A DNA stretch of 64,000 bases from Niveispirillum sp943370215 (GTDB lineage: Bacteria; Pseudomonadota; Alphaproteobacteria; Azospirillales; Azospirillaceae), in assembly GCA_943370215.1 (NCBI GenBank), contig CALRQC020000031.1, positions 1-64,000 on the forward strand. Direction: 5' to 3'. Shown piece after piece: positions 26,508-36,075 of this stretch. Position 1 is the first letter of the stretch. Each line of letters starts with the position of its first letter. The notes beneath the pieces are model-generated. The model ran no database searches. It worked only from the letters and a program-made list of their open reading frames with translations, and had not been told where the DNA came from. The translations under genes were made by a program, and so were the position numbers.

Positions 26508-27467
26508 ATGCGTGTGCTGAAGGGGCGTTTTGCGGAAGCAGATCAAGGCGATTGCGCCGACAGTTCCTTGACGCTGCCCTGGTCGGGCTGGTGGTTGATC
26601 CTGCGTCGCACCTGGGCGGAAGCGGATCGTGACAATATCAGTGTTGCTGCGGCGGGTGTGGCCTTTCTGGGTTTGTTGGCGCTGTTTCCGACCATGGTGG
26701 CCGGCACGGCTCTCTATGGGCTGATCGCTGACCCCGCGAGTATCGGCCGCCATATCGAGCCGTTTGCGGCCCTGTTGCCGCCGGCGGGGCGGGATATTCT
26801 CTTCTCGCAATTGGCGAGTCTGACGACGCAGAAACCCGGCAGTCTGGGTTTTGGTCTGTTGTTCAGTCTGGTTGTGGCACTCTGGAGTGCCGGGGGCGGC
26901 ATCCGTGCGCTGATGCGGTCGCTGAACATTGCCTATGGGGAGGAGGAGCGCCGGTCCTTTGTCGGTTTTGCCGGTACCGCCTTGATCCTGACCCTGGGCA
27001 GTATGCTGATATTGGCCATGATGCTGGCCATTGTTGTGGGCTTGCCAGCGGTGATGAATTTCATCGGCCTGGACCGGTTGGTCGAAATAGTGGTGCGGCT
27101 GTCACGCTGGCCATTGCTTGCGGCAGCGCTCACCCTGGCCCTGTCCGTCATTTATCGCTATGGACCTTGCCGGCGGAAGGCGAAATGGCGTTGGATCAGT
27201 CCTGGTACCATTGCTGCAACGTCGCTCTGGCTGTTGGGATCTGCGGGGTTTTCCCTTTATATCAGTAACTTCGCTGATTATAACGCCACTTATGGTTCCC
27301 TTGGGGCGGCGATGGCCCTGTTGATGTGGCTTTATTTGGGGGCCTATTCGGTGCTGCTGGGGGCGGAACTGGATGCGGCGACAGAACGCCAGACTTTGGG
27401 GGACGCCAAACATATGCCCATTGGCCAACGCAATGCCCCTGATCGCGGATCACAAACTCCAGTCTGA
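26508..27467 (+). CDS. YihY/BrkB family inner-membrane protein
   Basis: A 319-residue protein with about six membrane helices and the Virul_fac_BrkB pattern: NISVAAAGVAFLGLLALFP, SAGGGIRALMRSLNIAYGEEE and SLGAAMALLMWLYLGAYSVLLGAELDA. The family was once labelled ribonuclease BN, wrongly; members are now thought to be membrane transport or envelope proteins, with no settled function. ATG 26508 has GGAG upstream. It converges on recQ. Confidence 0.9.
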   Translation: MRVLKGRFAEADQGDCADSSLTLPWSGWWLILRRTWAEADRDNISVAAAGVAFLGLLALFPTMVAGTALYGLIADPASIGRHIEPFAALLPPAGRDILFSQLASLTTQKPGSLGFGLLFSLVVALWSAGGGIRALMRSLNIAYGEEERRSFVGFAGTALILTLGSMLILAMMLAIVVGLPAVMNFIGLDRLVEIVVRLSRWPLLAAALTLALSVIYRYGPCRRKAKWRWISPGTIAATSLWLLGSAGFSLYISNFADYNATYGSLGAAMALLMWLYLGAYSVLLGAELDAATERQTLGDAKHMPIGQRNAPDRGSQTPV

Positions 27468-27494
27468 GCAACAGCATCACACCCAAGTCACTTG

Positions 27495-27510
27495 TGATCG
27501 AAAACGATCA
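27495..27510. terminator. Small hairpin between convergent yihY and recQ
   Basis: TGATCG-AAAA-CGATCA is a perfect 6-bp stem with a 4-nt loop in the 56-bp gap between the convergent genes. It has no clear T-run, so it is a weak candidate for a shared transcription end. Confidence 0.3.
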
Positions 27511-27523
27511 TCGGCCGCTGGGG

Positions 27524-29383
27524 TCAGCTATAGGTCGTGATCACATCCAGGAAATATTCGCCATAGCGCTCCAGCTTGCGGGCCCCGACACCCGGCAATT
27601 CGGCCAACTCATCCAGGTCTGTCGGCCGGGCTTGCACCATTTCCATCAAGGTGGCGTCGTGGAAGATGACATAGGGCGGCACGCCTTGTTCACGCGCCAG
27701 TTCCAGCCGCAGCGCCTTCAAGGCGTGCCACAGCGTATCATCGGCCGGTGACAGATCGGTTGGCGCGGTGCGGGAGCGCGGGGCGGGGCTGCTTGAGCGT
27801 CCACCGCCCCGCTTGCTTTCGGCCGCTGGATCTCGGCGCAGCCGCACCGTTTCCTGTCCCTTCAGCACGGCGGCGGCGGTTTCCGTCAGGATCAGCCCAC
27901 CATGACCTTCCGGGTCGGCGCACAGGAAGCCATGGGCCACCAACTGGCGGAAGGCGCTCTGCCATTCATTCTTGGACATGTCGGCACCGCAGCCGAATGT
28001 CTTCAGCTTGTCATGGCCGCGCTCCAGCACCTTGTCGGTGGCGGTACCCCGCAGCACATCGACCAGATGACCGACCCCGAAGCGCTGTCCGGTGCGATAG
28101 ACGGCCGACAACGCCTTCTGCGCCACCACGGTTCCGTCATAGGTCTGCACCGGTTCGAAGCAGATATCGCACTTACCGCAGGGTTTGGGATAGTCTTCCC
28201 CGAAATAGGTCAGCAGCGTCTGGCGCCGGCAACGTGCCGTCTCGCAGAAACCCAGCAGAGCTTCCAGCTTCTGCCGCTCCGTGCGCTTAAAGGCGGCTGG
28301 GCTGTCTGATGCCTCCACCATCTGGCGCAGTTGCACCACGTCGGAAAAACCATAGAGCATCAACGCTTCGGCTGGCAGCCCGTCACGGCCGCCACGGCCG
28401 GTTTCCTGATAATAGGCTTCCAGGGAACGTGGCAGATCCATATGCACAACAAACCGCACATTCGGTTTGTCGATTCCCATGCCGAAGGCCACGGTTGCCA
28501 CCATCACCATACCTTCACTCTTGATGAAGCGGTCCTGGTTGGCTTGCCTTGTCTGCGGATCAAGCCCGGCATGGTAGGGCAGGGCATCCACCCCCTGTTC
28601 GCGCAGATATTGGGCAATGGCATCCACCTTGCCGCGTGACAGGCAATAGATGATGCCGGCATCTTCCGGCCGACGGCGCAGGAAATCCACCAACTGGCGG
28701 CGCTCCTGATCCTTGGCGACGATGCGATAGGTGATATTGGGCCGGTCGAAACTGGCCAGGAACAGCCGTGCTTCTGTCAGGCCGAGCCGGGCGGCAATGT
28801 CCGTGCGGGTCTGCGCATCAGCGGTGGCCGTCAGGGCCACGCGCGGCACATCGGGGAACCGCTCGTGCAGGATGGAAAGCTGGAGATATTCGGGGCGAAA
28901 ATCATGCCCCCATTGGCTGACGCAATGAGCCTCGTCCAGGGCGAACAGCGCGATGCGTGACCGATCCAGCAGTTCCAGAAAACGCGGTGTCACCAGCCGT
29001 TCCGGCGCCACATAAAGCAGGTCCAGGTCACCGCGTTCGCACGCCCGTTCGACCTCCATTGCCTCCCGCCAATCCAGGGTGGAGTTGAGATAGGCAGCCC
29101 GTACCCCCAACTGGCGCAAGGCATCCACCTGGTCGCGCATCAGGGCGATCAGCGGGGACACCACGATCCCCACCCCAGGGCGGACAAGGGCCGGGATCTG
29201 GTAGCAAAGTGACTTGCCGCCACCCGTTGGCATCAGCACCAGCGCATCACCGCCGGCCACCACATGTTCCACAATATCCGCCTGCATCCCGCGAAACGCG
29301 GGATAGCCCCAGACATCACGCAGAACGGCCTGGGCGGCCTGCAAATGCGAGCTTTCGGTGGAAGGAGGAAGGACGTCGGGCAT
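27524..29383 (-). CDS. recQ: ATP-dependent DNA helicase RecQ
   Basis: A 619-residue RecQ helicase with the full bacterial layout. The helicase core has PTGGGKSLCYQ (Walker A), ALDEAHCVSQWGHDFRPEY (DExH and aromatic-rich loop), VALTATAD, and ETGRGGRDGLPAEA (motif VI). The RecQ-Ct zinc cluster has Cys residues in CETARCRR and PKPCGKCDIC. A winged helix follows, and a C-terminal HRDC domain (about 545-615; LELAREQGVPPYVIFHDATL). It unwinds DNA 3' to 5' in recombination repair. A low-complexity linker rich in Ser, Arg and Pro precedes HRDC. Confidence 0.97.
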   Translation of the reverse strand: MPDVLPPSTESSHLQAAQAVLRDVWGYPAFRGMQADIVEHVVAGGDALVLMPTGGGKSLCYQIPALVRPGVGIVVSPLIALMRDQVDALRQLGVRAAYLNSTLDWREAMEVERACERGDLDLLYVAPERLVTPRFLELLDRSRIALFALDEAHCVSQWGHDFRPEYLQLSILHERFPDVPRVALTATADAQTRTDIAARLGLTEARLFLASFDRPNITYRIVAKDQERRQLVDFLRRRPEDAGIIYCLSRGKVDAIAQYLREQGVDALPYHAGLDPQTRQANQDRFIKSEGMVMVATVAFGMGIDKPNVRFVVHMDLPRSLEAYYQETGRGGRDGLPAEALMLYGFSDVVQLRQMVEASDSPAAFKRTERQKLEALLGFCETARCRRQTLLTYFGEDYPKPCGKCDICFEPVQTYDGTVVAQKALSAVYRTGQRFGVGHLVDVLRGTATDKVLERGHDKLKTFGCGADMSKNEWQSAFRQLVAHGFLCADPEGHGGLILTETAAAVLKGQETVRLRRDPAAESKRGGGRSSSPAPRSRTAPTDLSPADDTLWHALKALRLELAREQGVPPYVIFHDATLMEMVQARPTDLDELAELPGVGARKLERYGEYFLDVITTYS

Positions 29384-29930
29384 TGCGGGGGTTAACCGCT
29401 ATCTCTTGTGGCAAAGCAATATAGCGCCCCCATTAGCAGGGCCAAATCATCTCTACGACGCGCGCCGCGACGGGTCCAGCGAAAAGCCTGTCCTGTCAAA
29501 GAAAGCGACCATGGGCGACAAGCTGTGGTGCGATGGCAGATCGCCCCGTTGGCTATCCATGGGCAGCATTTTTCTGAAATTCAGATATGCAAAATTATCA
29601 TATCACATACGGATTCAGGGGGTGGCCTGCGATTATATAGCCCAAATCAAAGGCGAATGCTGGTTCACCAGTCAGGTCAAGTGGCTGGAAAGGCTTCACT
29701 GAACAAAGATAAGGCAGGTTCTTCCGCCTGAACGCCGCTCAGACCCTAGGCGATAGCGTTAACTCTTAAGTCATTAAACTGTTGCATCCTGATCTACAGC
29801 GAATACCTTTGTGTTAAGCTGTGACAGGGTGCCACATTGCGGGATGCCAAAGGCAGGTAGCCGCAGGGTCACCCTGGAGGTGTCGCGGCGGGTTGTGGAT
29901 TGCGCCCAGTTCGAGAAAGGGGCTTTTAAA
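29384..29930. other. Gene-free region between recQ and phaZ
   Basis: 547 bp between divergent genes. Open frames here have no family features. I see an AT-richer patch (29570-29610) with a near-palindrome TCTGAAATTCAGA (29573-29585), and AAAGGGG before the phaZ start. Promoters for both genes should lie here, but I cannot place them with confidence. Confidence 0.5.
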
Positions 29931-31184
29931 GTGCTCTATCATCTGTACGACATGCATCATGCTGCCCTGACACCGCTGCGCCTGTTGGCGGAGGCCACAC
30001 AGCAAACCCTGCAAAATCCTTTCGTTCCGGCATCATATACCAAGGTCGGCCGTGCGGTTGCCGCAGGGGCGGAACTGATCGAACGGACCACCCGTCGTTG
30101 GGGTAAGCCGGATTTTGGCCTGCCCACCACCCGCGTCAATGGCCGCGACGTGGCGGTGACGGAAAAGGTGGTGCTCGAAAAGCCCTTCGGCAATCTGGTG
30201 AACTTCGCCCGCGCTGTGCCGCATGACGACCCGAAACTGCTGCTGGTTGCCCCGATGTCGGGCCACTATGCTACGCTGTTGCGCGGCACGGTGGCAGCAT
30301 TGCTGCCGCACCATGATGTCTATATCACCGACTGGCATGATGCGAAGGTGGTTCCGCTGGCGCGCGGTCGCTTCGATCTGGAAGATTACATCGACTATGT
30401 GATGGATTTTATCCGTCACTTGGGGCCCAACACGCATGTCATGGCGGTTTGTCAGCCGGCCGTGCCGACACTGGCCGCTGTGGCGCTGATGGCCCAACTG
30501 GATGATGCTTGTCAGCCGGCCAGCATGACCCTGATGGGTGGCCCCATTGATACCGCCGCCGCCCCCACTGTGGTGACCAAGCTTGCCGAGGACAAGGAGA
30601 TCGGCTGGTTTGAGCGTAATGTCATCACCACAGTGCCGCTTTATTACCCCGGTGCGTTGCGTCAGGTTTATCCGGGTTTTGTGCAGTTGACCGGTTTCAT
30701 GTCGATGAACCTGGACCGGCATGTGGGTGAACATGTCAAGCTGTTCCGGCATCTGGTGCGTGGGGACGGGGAAAGCGCTGAAGCCCATCGCAAGTTCTAT
30801 GATGAATATCTGTCGGTCATGGACCTGACGGCGGAATTCTATCTGCAGACTGTCAATCAGGTATTCCAGGAACGCGCTCTGCCGACCGGCCGGATGAAGT
30901 GGCGCGGCATGACGGTTGATCCGTCCGCCATTGAGAAGACGGCCTTGTTCACTGTAGAGGGGGAACTGGACGATATCTCCGCCCCTGGCCAAACTATTGC
31001 TGCCCATCGGCTCTGTTCCTCCCTGCCGGAGGGCAAGAAGCAGAACCACATGCAGAAGAGTGTTGGCCATTACGGCATCTTCAATGGCCGCAAATGGCGG
31101 GAGGAGATTGAGCCGCGCGTGCGTCAGTTCATTCTGCAAAACGATGCGGTGCGTTCTGGTCGCAGCAAGACCGCAGCCGCCTGA
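29931..31184 (+). CDS. phaZ: Intracellular polyhydroxyalkanoate depolymerase
   Basis: A 417-residue alpha/beta-hydrolase of the intracellular PHB depolymerase family, which breaks down storage granules to hydroxyacids. The start LYHLYDMHHAALTPLRLLAE is the family's usual N-terminus. The active-site Cys is in MAVCQPAVPTLAA (near residue 174), replacing the serine of normal lipase boxes. GELDDISAPGQT and KSVGHYGIFNGRKWREEI supply the Asp and His. GTG 29931 is chosen because it starts the conserved N-terminus and AAAGGGG lies 8 nt before it. A strong terminator follows. Confidence 0.95.
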   Translation: MLYHLYDMHHAALTPLRLLAEATQQTLQNPFVPASYTKVGRAVAAGAELIERTTRRWGKPDFGLPTTRVNGRDVAVTEKVVLEKPFGNLVNFARAVPHDDPKLLLVAPMSGHYATLLRGTVAALLPHHDVYITDWHDAKVVPLARGRFDLEDYIDYVMDFIRHLGPNTHVMAVCQPAVPTLAAVALMAQLDDACQPASMTLMGGPIDTAAAPTVVTKLAEDKEIGWFERNVITTVPLYYPGALRQVYPGFVQLTGFMSMNLDRHVGEHVKLFRHLVRGDGESAEAHRKFYDEYLSVMDLTAEFYLQTVNQVFQERALPTGRMKWRGMTVDPSAIEKTALFTVEGELDDISAPGQTIAAHRLCSSLPEGKKQNHMQKSVGHYGIFNGRKWREEIEPRVRQFILQNDAVRSGRSKTAAA

Positions 31185-31229
31185 TAGCCCCTGCATCCGC
31201 CGTCTGAATGGTGGCGATCGTCTTTGAAG

Positions 31230-31263
31230 ACACCGCGCTAGCTACGCTAGCGCGGTGTTTTTT
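31230..31263 (+). terminator. Rho-independent terminator of phaZ
   Basis: ACACCGCGCTAGC (31230-31242) pairs perfectly with GCTAGCGCGGTGT (31246-31258) around a 3-nt loop, followed by a run of T to 31263. Confidence 0.9.
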
Positions 31264-31359
31264 ATGGTCTTTTTGTCTCCCTCTAACCGGCGGTGAAATG
31301 TTTTCCCGGTGATCTGCACATCTTTCGGTCAGGTTTGTGCATTTTCCAATAAATGCCCC

Positions 31360-31645
31360 TTGACGCCCCTGCTGAACGGGGGCACCATAAAACCGTAACA
31401 AAGACATGGAGGGCAGTTTGATAAGAAAAACGCCCGTATCGCAGTGGGCGGCCGACGTTTAGATAGGCGAACAACTGTGATCCGTAACTAGGGAGGGTGC
31501 TGAAACGCATGACTCCACCGCAGCAACATTTCGCGATTACCTGAATATCGCAGCTTAAACCCTGATCATTCTTTGCGACATCGACGCGGAATGATCGTTT
31601 GATAAGAGAACCCCCGCAGGCGCATCCAGCTGCGGGGGTTTTTCT
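31360..31645 (+). ncRNA. Candidate small RNA between two terminators
   Basis: This stretch has no convincing gene but looks like a transcription unit. TTGACG at 31360-31365 with a CATAAA-like element near 31386 could be a promoter. A second rho-independent terminator closes it: AACCCCCGCAG (31609-31619) with CTGCGGGGGTT (31630-31640) and a T-run. Inside, GTTTGATAAGA occurs twice (31416-31426 and 31597-31607), each time followed by a C-rich hairpin arm. An 18-codon ATG frame at 31406 (MEGSLIRKTPVSQWAADV) overlaps the first copy and could be a micro-peptide instead. The terminator is firm; the RNA is inference. Confidence 0.35.
31609..31645 (+). terminator. Second rho-independent terminator after phaZ
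   Basis: An 11-bp perfect stem AACCCCCGCAG/CTGCGGGGGTT with a 10-nt loop, followed by TTTTCTTTT. It lies about 350 bp beyond the phaZ terminator, so it needs its own transcript. Confidence 0.85.
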
Positions 31646-31763
31646 TTTGTGCCTTTGGTTGCGTGATCGCAGCACTCAATGGCTGTCCTGAACATTATCG
31701 CGCTTTGCGAAACTGTGCCCTTTCACCGCCGTCATTTCTCGTCTTCGCAGGAGTGACGGTTCA

Positions 31764-31835
31764 ATGGCGGAAAAAGATCAGGAAGTTTATCGACGGGCTC
31801 CCAGGGAGAGCCGGCTGAAACGGGTTTTTCTATAG
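31764..31835 (+). CDS. Possible 23-residue micro-ORF
   Basis: ATG 31764 opens a 23-codon frame, MAEKDQEVYRRAPRESRLK to RVFL, ending at TAG 31833-31835. AGGAG lies 10 nt upstream. The peptide is strongly charged and matches nothing I know. It sits in the 250-bp gap before the DUF2946 gene, which otherwise shows nothing clear. Chance is quite possible. Confidence 0.2.
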   Translation: MAEKDQEVYRRAPRESRLKRVFL

Positions 31836-31900
31836 CTGTCGTCTGCGGATAGAGTAGAGCGGTTGTTGACCCGCGCGGTGATTACCGTCAAAACAGACGC

Positions 31901-32299
31901 ATGAAACGGGGCATGACCAGCAACAGTATATTCCACATGCGGCAACTGGCCGGCATGATTCTGCTCTGTGCCCTGTTGCTGCGGGGATTGATTCCCAGCG
32001 GCTATATGCCAAATGTCGAGCCCGGCAATGGTCAGGGCCTGCTGACGATCTGTTATGGCAAATCGGCACCGGTGGTTCCGGATGTCGATGACGGACAAGC
32101 CCCCACAGACACGCATCAACAGGGGCTTTGTGCCTTCGCCATGCTGGGCGGCGTGGTTCCGGTTCTGGCCCTGGTAGGGCTGTTGCTTGTCTGGCTGCCC
32201 CCCGGGCTGATCCGGTTTCAGTGGGTGGCCTTGGCACCGGCTTTGCGCCGCTTGTCCTGCGCACCGCCGGGGGCCCGGGCGCCGCCTTCCTTCATCTGA
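31901..32299 (+). CDS. DUF2946 family protein (first copy)
   Basis: A 132-residue protein of the DUF2946 type. It has an N-terminal membrane helix (AGMILLCALLLRGLIPSGYM), the family's LRxLIPxGYMP stretch, a single Cys in LLTICYG, a short acidic/His segment (DVDDGQAPTDTHQQ), CAFAML, and a second helix. DUF2946 genes are commonly found beside copper or haem uptake genes; their biochemical role is not known. An in-frame ATG at 31913 with GGGG before it is an alternative start. It heads a row that continues with a TonB receptor, a PepSY protein and a second DUF2946. Confidence 0.8.
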   Translation: MKRGMTSNSIFHMRQLAGMILLCALLLRGLIPSGYMPNVEPGNGQGLLTICYGKSAPVVPDVDDGQAPTDTHQQGLCAFAMLGGVVPVLALVGLLLVWLPPGLIRFQWVALAPALRRLSCAPPGARAPPSFI

Positions 32300-32421
32300 T
32301 CTTATCTTCATCCGATTTGTTGAATGGGGCCGATCTGCGGCCTTTGTCGCGCGCTGCCTTTCGGGCACCGCTGTGACGTAGCGTGCCCGGTTTGGATCAA
32401 GCCGGGCAAATGGGAATGATC

Positions 32422-34620
32422 ATGTTGAAGAAACTGCTTGTTGGCGGTGTTTCCATCCTCGCACTGACCTCCATGGCCCAGGCCACCACCGACGCCGGGG
32501 AGCCTGCCATTGTCGTCATCGGCCAGCGTGCCGCAGCCAAATTGGATCAGCCGACCAGTACCGCCAGCCGTCTGGGTCTCAGCCTGCGCGAAACCCCGGC
32601 TACGGTGGAGCTGCTGACCCAGGAAGATATGCAGGTACGCGGCCTGCGCACCTCCCGCGAGGTCTTCGCGGATGTGGTGGGGGCCGTTGCTGGCAATGTG
32701 CCGGGTAACCCGGCCGTGGTGTCCATGCGCGGCTTTGCCGGCAATACTGTTTCCATTCTGCAAGATGGCGTGCGGATTTCCAGCTCCACCATGGTCACCC
32801 GCGACACCAATAGCTGGCATTTCGACCGGATTGAGGTGATCAAGGGCCCCGCCTCGGTTCTGGTGGGCGAGGGGGCGCTGGCCGGCGTCATCAACAAGGT
32901 GACCCGCAAGCCCAGCCTGGACGGCAACCATGTCGATGCCATGGCATCCTATGGCAGTTTCAATATGCTGACCCTGGCCGGGGGCGTGAATGTGAAGCTG
33001 TCCGACGATGTGGCCGTGCGGGCCGATGTCAGCCGCATGACATCGGACAGTCTTTATGATGTGGATGCCAATAAAACCCGTTCCAGTGGCCTGACAGCCA
33101 GTCTGCTTTACCGGCCGGCACAGAACCTTTCGGTTCTGCTGGCGGTCGATCATTATAACGACAAGTATGACGGCACCTATCAGGGGGCGCCGCTGGTTTC
33201 CGCGGCTGTGGCGCGCGACCCCAGCAGCGCCCTGCGCAGCGCCAATGGTCTGGTGATCGACAAGGCGCTGCGCTACCGGAACTACAATCCCGATGGTGCC
33301 TATTCCGGGGCGGATGAAACGACGCTGCGGTCACGCGTGGATTACAGTTTTGCCGATGGCTGGGCACTGGCCAATGATCTGGTCTGGTATACAGCGACCC
33401 GTGATTTCGTGTTGAGCGGGGAGCAGAACTTCATGGCCCCCACCAGCGCCTTTCCCAATGGCCGTTTTGCCCGCTCGCTCCAGGCCATTGATCATGACCA
33501 TGATTTCTGGAACGAACGGCTGGCCTTGTCGCACCAGGGGGAGATTGCGGGCTTACGCAACCGCTTCACCATCGGCGGCGAGTATAATGACACCGACTTT
33601 ACCAATCCGCGCAAACAGACGGCGGTGGGTGCCATCGCGGCGGTTGATCCCTATAACCCGATCGTCGGCACCTGGCCGGTGGGTGACGCGATCTATACCA
33701 GTCAGAATGTCGTGTTCGACAGCCGGCTGAAAACCAGGGCCGTGTTTGCCGAGGATGCGTTGAACCTGACCCCGGAATGGCTGGTGCTGGCTGGTATCCG
33801 CTATGAGGGGATCAATCTTGATCGCGGCATTTACAATCTGAATGCTGGCAATGCCCTCAGCAGTGCTGATGCCGATTACGATCCCTTCTCCTGGCGGGTT
33901 GGCACCACCTATGAAGTGACGTCAGGCATCACGCTGTATGGTCAGTACACGACAGCGGCCCAGCCGGTGGGCAGTATGCTCACCCTGTCATTGGCCAATG
34001 CCGCCTTCAGGCTGACCAAGGGCCATTCTGTGGAAGGCGGCTTCAAGGCGGAGGTGCTGGAAGGCCGGGCCAGCCTGACCGGCTCGGCTTACCGTATCGC
34101 GCAGAAGAACATCGTTACCCGTGACCCGTCCAACCCGTCGCTGGCGGTGCAGGGGGGCGAACTGGCGTCCAAGGGCGTGGAACTGACGGTTGATGTCGCG
34201 GCCACTCACCAGTTGCACCTGTCGGCCGGGGCTTCTTACAGCGATGCGGAATATGAGGAATTGAAAGAACTTGTCGGTGGTCGGCTGGTCAGCCGGGCCG
34301 GCAACCGCCCCACCAACATGCCGACCACCACGGTCAATGCCTCTGCCCTGTATAGCCTGGATCAACTACCGCTGAGCTTCGGGGTCTTCGTTCGCCATGC
34401 CAGCGGATTTTACACCGACAATGCCAACAGCATTTTCGTGCGCGGGCACTGGCTGTTCGACGCTTCCGTCAGCTATCGTCTGACCGATGATGTCAGCCTG
34501 TCGCTGCGGGGGCGTAACCTGACCAATGCCTTCTATGGCGAATATTCGGGCTATCCCAGCACCAACATCTATATCGGCGCACCACGCGGGGTAGATGTCA
34601 CCCTGTCGGCAAAGTTCTGA
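32422..34620 (+). CDS. TonB-dependent receptor, siderophore-receptor type
   Basis: A 732-residue receptor with the signal peptide MLKKLLVGGVSILALTSMAQA, the TonB box region PAIVVIGQRA, and a plug of the FhuA/FecA class (LRETPATVELLTQEDMQVRG, VSMRGFAGNTVSILQDGVRI, IEVIKGPASVLVGEGALAGV). The barrel ends in VDVTLSAKF. ATG 32422 is used because GGGA lies 6 nt before it; ATGs at 32410 and 32416 are also in frame. A hairpin with arms TGCCCGG/CCGGGCA (32384-32408) lies just before the ribosome site and might affect initiation. Its neighbours suggest an iron or copper chelate as cargo. Confidence 0.9.
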   Translation: MLKKLLVGGVSILALTSMAQATTDAGEPAIVVIGQRAAAKLDQPTSTASRLGLSLRETPATVELLTQEDMQVRGLRTSREVFADVVGAVAGNVPGNPAVVSMRGFAGNTVSILQDGVRISSSTMVTRDTNSWHFDRIEVIKGPASVLVGEGALAGVINKVTRKPSLDGNHVDAMASYGSFNMLTLAGGVNVKLSDDVAVRADVSRMTSDSLYDVDANKTRSSGLTASLLYRPAQNLSVLLAVDHYNDKYDGTYQGAPLVSAAVARDPSSALRSANGLVIDKALRYRNYNPDGAYSGADETTLRSRVDYSFADGWALANDLVWYTATRDFVLSGEQNFMAPTSAFPNGRFARSLQAIDHDHDFWNERLALSHQGEIAGLRNRFTIGGEYNDTDFTNPRKQTAVGAIAAVDPYNPIVGTWPVGDAIYTSQNVVFDSRLKTRAVFAEDALNLTPEWLVLAGIRYEGINLDRGIYNLNAGNALSSADADYDPFSWRVGTTYEVTSGITLYGQYTTAAQPVGSMLTLSLANAAFRLTKGHSVEGGFKAEVLEGRASLTGSAYRIAQKNIVTRDPSNPSLAVQGGELASKGVELTVDVAATHQLHLSAGASYSDAEYEELKELVGGRLVSRAGNRPTNMPTTTVNASALYSLDQLPLSFGVFVRHASGFYTDNANSIFVRGHWLFDASVSYRLTDDVSLSLRGRNLTNAFYGEYSGYPSTNIYIGAPRGVDVTLSAKF

Positions 34621-34637
34621 CCGCAAAGGGGGGCGTC

Positions 34638-36050
34638 GTGGTGAAGACCAGGAACCGGCCTTATGGTCCGTTTTATCGTGCCGTCTGGCGCTGGCATTTT
34701 TATGCTGGGCTGGTCACGGCGCCCTTCCTGCTTATCCTGGCGGTGACGGGGGCGATCTATCTGTTCAATGACGAGATCAATGATCTGGCTTACCCGCACC
34801 TGCGCTTTGTCGCCCCGGTGACCGAACAGGTGACGATGGGGGAGATGCTGGAAACGGCGCTGGCACAGCGGCCCGATGCCATCGTCACCCGTATCGATAC
34901 GCCGCCCAGCCCCGACCGGTCGGTACAGATCTTCATGGCTCTGCCCGATGGCGGTGGCCGGCGCGTGTTTGTTGACCCGCACACGGCCAGCCTGCTGGGT
35001 GAACTGGATTATGGCCGCACCCTGGTGGGGTTTGCCGATCAGATGCATGGCTCGCTGTTGCTGGGGGATTTTGGTGACGGGGTGGTTGAACTGATGGCCT
35101 GCTGGGGAGCGGTGTTGATCGTCACCGGGCTCTATCTTTGGTGGCCGGCGGGGCCGTTGCGCCTGCGCGGTTTCCTTTACCCGCGCCTGACGGTCGGCGG
35201 CCGCGCCCTGCTGCGCGACCTGCATGGGGTGGTGGGTTTCTGGGCGGCGCTGCTGATCCTGTTCTTGATCCTGACGGGCCTGCCCTGGGCCACGCAATGG
35301 GGGAACCTGCTGGTGGGGGTAATGGATGTGGCCGGCATCGGCTATCCGGCCAGCCATCGCGGCTATAATGTGCCCACCAGCACGCCGCCCGATAGCATCA
35401 CCGCCAAACAGGCGGTGGGGGAGGTGCCGTGGACGCTGGAATCCACGCCGATGCCGCAATCCGTCGTGCCGTCGCCACCGGCCGGGGCCGGTCATGTCCA
35501 TCATGGCCAGGGGCCGGCAACGGGGGCGGCCGTGGGGGCCATTGGTATTGACCGGGTGGCGCAAATTTTGGCCGATAACGGGATGCACTGGCCCTATCGG
35601 CTGTCCACCCCGCGTGGAGAAACCGGCGTCTATCTGGCTTTCACCTATCCGGGGCGGCCGCAGGGCCAGCGCTCCATCTATATCGACCAATATAGCGGGC
35701 AGGTGCTGCGGCAGGTGTCCTATGACGATTATGGCTGGGGCGCACAGGCAGTGGAACTGGGGGTGCAGTTGCATCTGGGCAATTATTTCGGGCGGGCCAA
35801 CCAGATCATCATGCTGATGCCCTGCCTCGCCATTCTGATCCTGTCCATCACCGGACCCTGGATGTGGTGGAAACGCCGACCCCAAGGGCAATGGGGGGTG
35901 CCGAAGGTGCCGGGGCCGGAAAAATTGCGTCATCTGGCATTGATCACTCTGGTCCTGGGGCTGCTGTTTCCGCTGGCCGGTGCTTCGCTGCTCGTTGTGC
36001 TGATATTGGACCGGGCTCTGGCCGGCTTGATGTACCGCAAGGCAGCATAG
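34638..36050 (+). CDS. PepSY-associated transmembrane protein
   Basis: A 470-residue inner-membrane protein with four or more helices (FYAGLVTAPFLLILAVTGAIYLF; WGAVLIVTGLYLWWP; VVGFWAALLILFLILTG; the last near the C-terminus) and periplasmic PepSY domains (QRSIYIDQYSGQVLRQ). It has the His pairs HGSLLLGDFGD and LHGVVGFW typical of the PiuB/FoxB/PepSY_TM family. Some of these are thought to be haem-containing reductases that release metal from imported chelates. A His-rich insert HVHHGQG is present at about 288. It starts with GTG 17 bp after the receptor gene, so the two are one unit. Confidence 0.9.
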   Translation: MVKTRNRPYGPFYRAVWRWHFYAGLVTAPFLLILAVTGAIYLFNDEINDLAYPHLRFVAPVTEQVTMGEMLETALAQRPDAIVTRIDTPPSPDRSVQIFMALPDGGGRRVFVDPHTASLLGELDYGRTLVGFADQMHGSLLLGDFGDGVVELMACWGAVLIVTGLYLWWPAGPLRLRGFLYPRLTVGGRALLRDLHGVVGFWAALLILFLILTGLPWATQWGNLLVGVMDVAGIGYPASHRGYNVPTSTPPDSITAKQAVGEVPWTLESTPMPQSVVPSPPAGAGHVHHGQGPATGAAVGAIGIDRVAQILADNGMHWPYRLSTPRGETGVYLAFTYPGRPQGQRSIYIDQYSGQVLRQVSYDDYGWGAQAVELGVQLHLGNYFGRANQIIMLMPCLAILILSITGPWMWWKRRPQGQWGVPKVPGPEKLRHLALITLVLGLLFPLAGASLLVVLILDRALAGLMYRKAA

Positions 36051-36075
36051 GCCGGGATCGGGCAGGGTTAGGCGC

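Noticed and set aside
29358..29731. Two overlapping plus-strand frames of about 110 codons upstream of phaZ
   Set aside because: Neither has a ribosome site, a hydrophobic pattern or a motif; the region looks like ordinary intergenic DNA.
31283..31675. 130-codon minus-strand frame downstream of phaZ
   Set aside because: It overlaps a strong plus-strand terminator, starts with GTG without a ribosome site and shows no recognisable domain.
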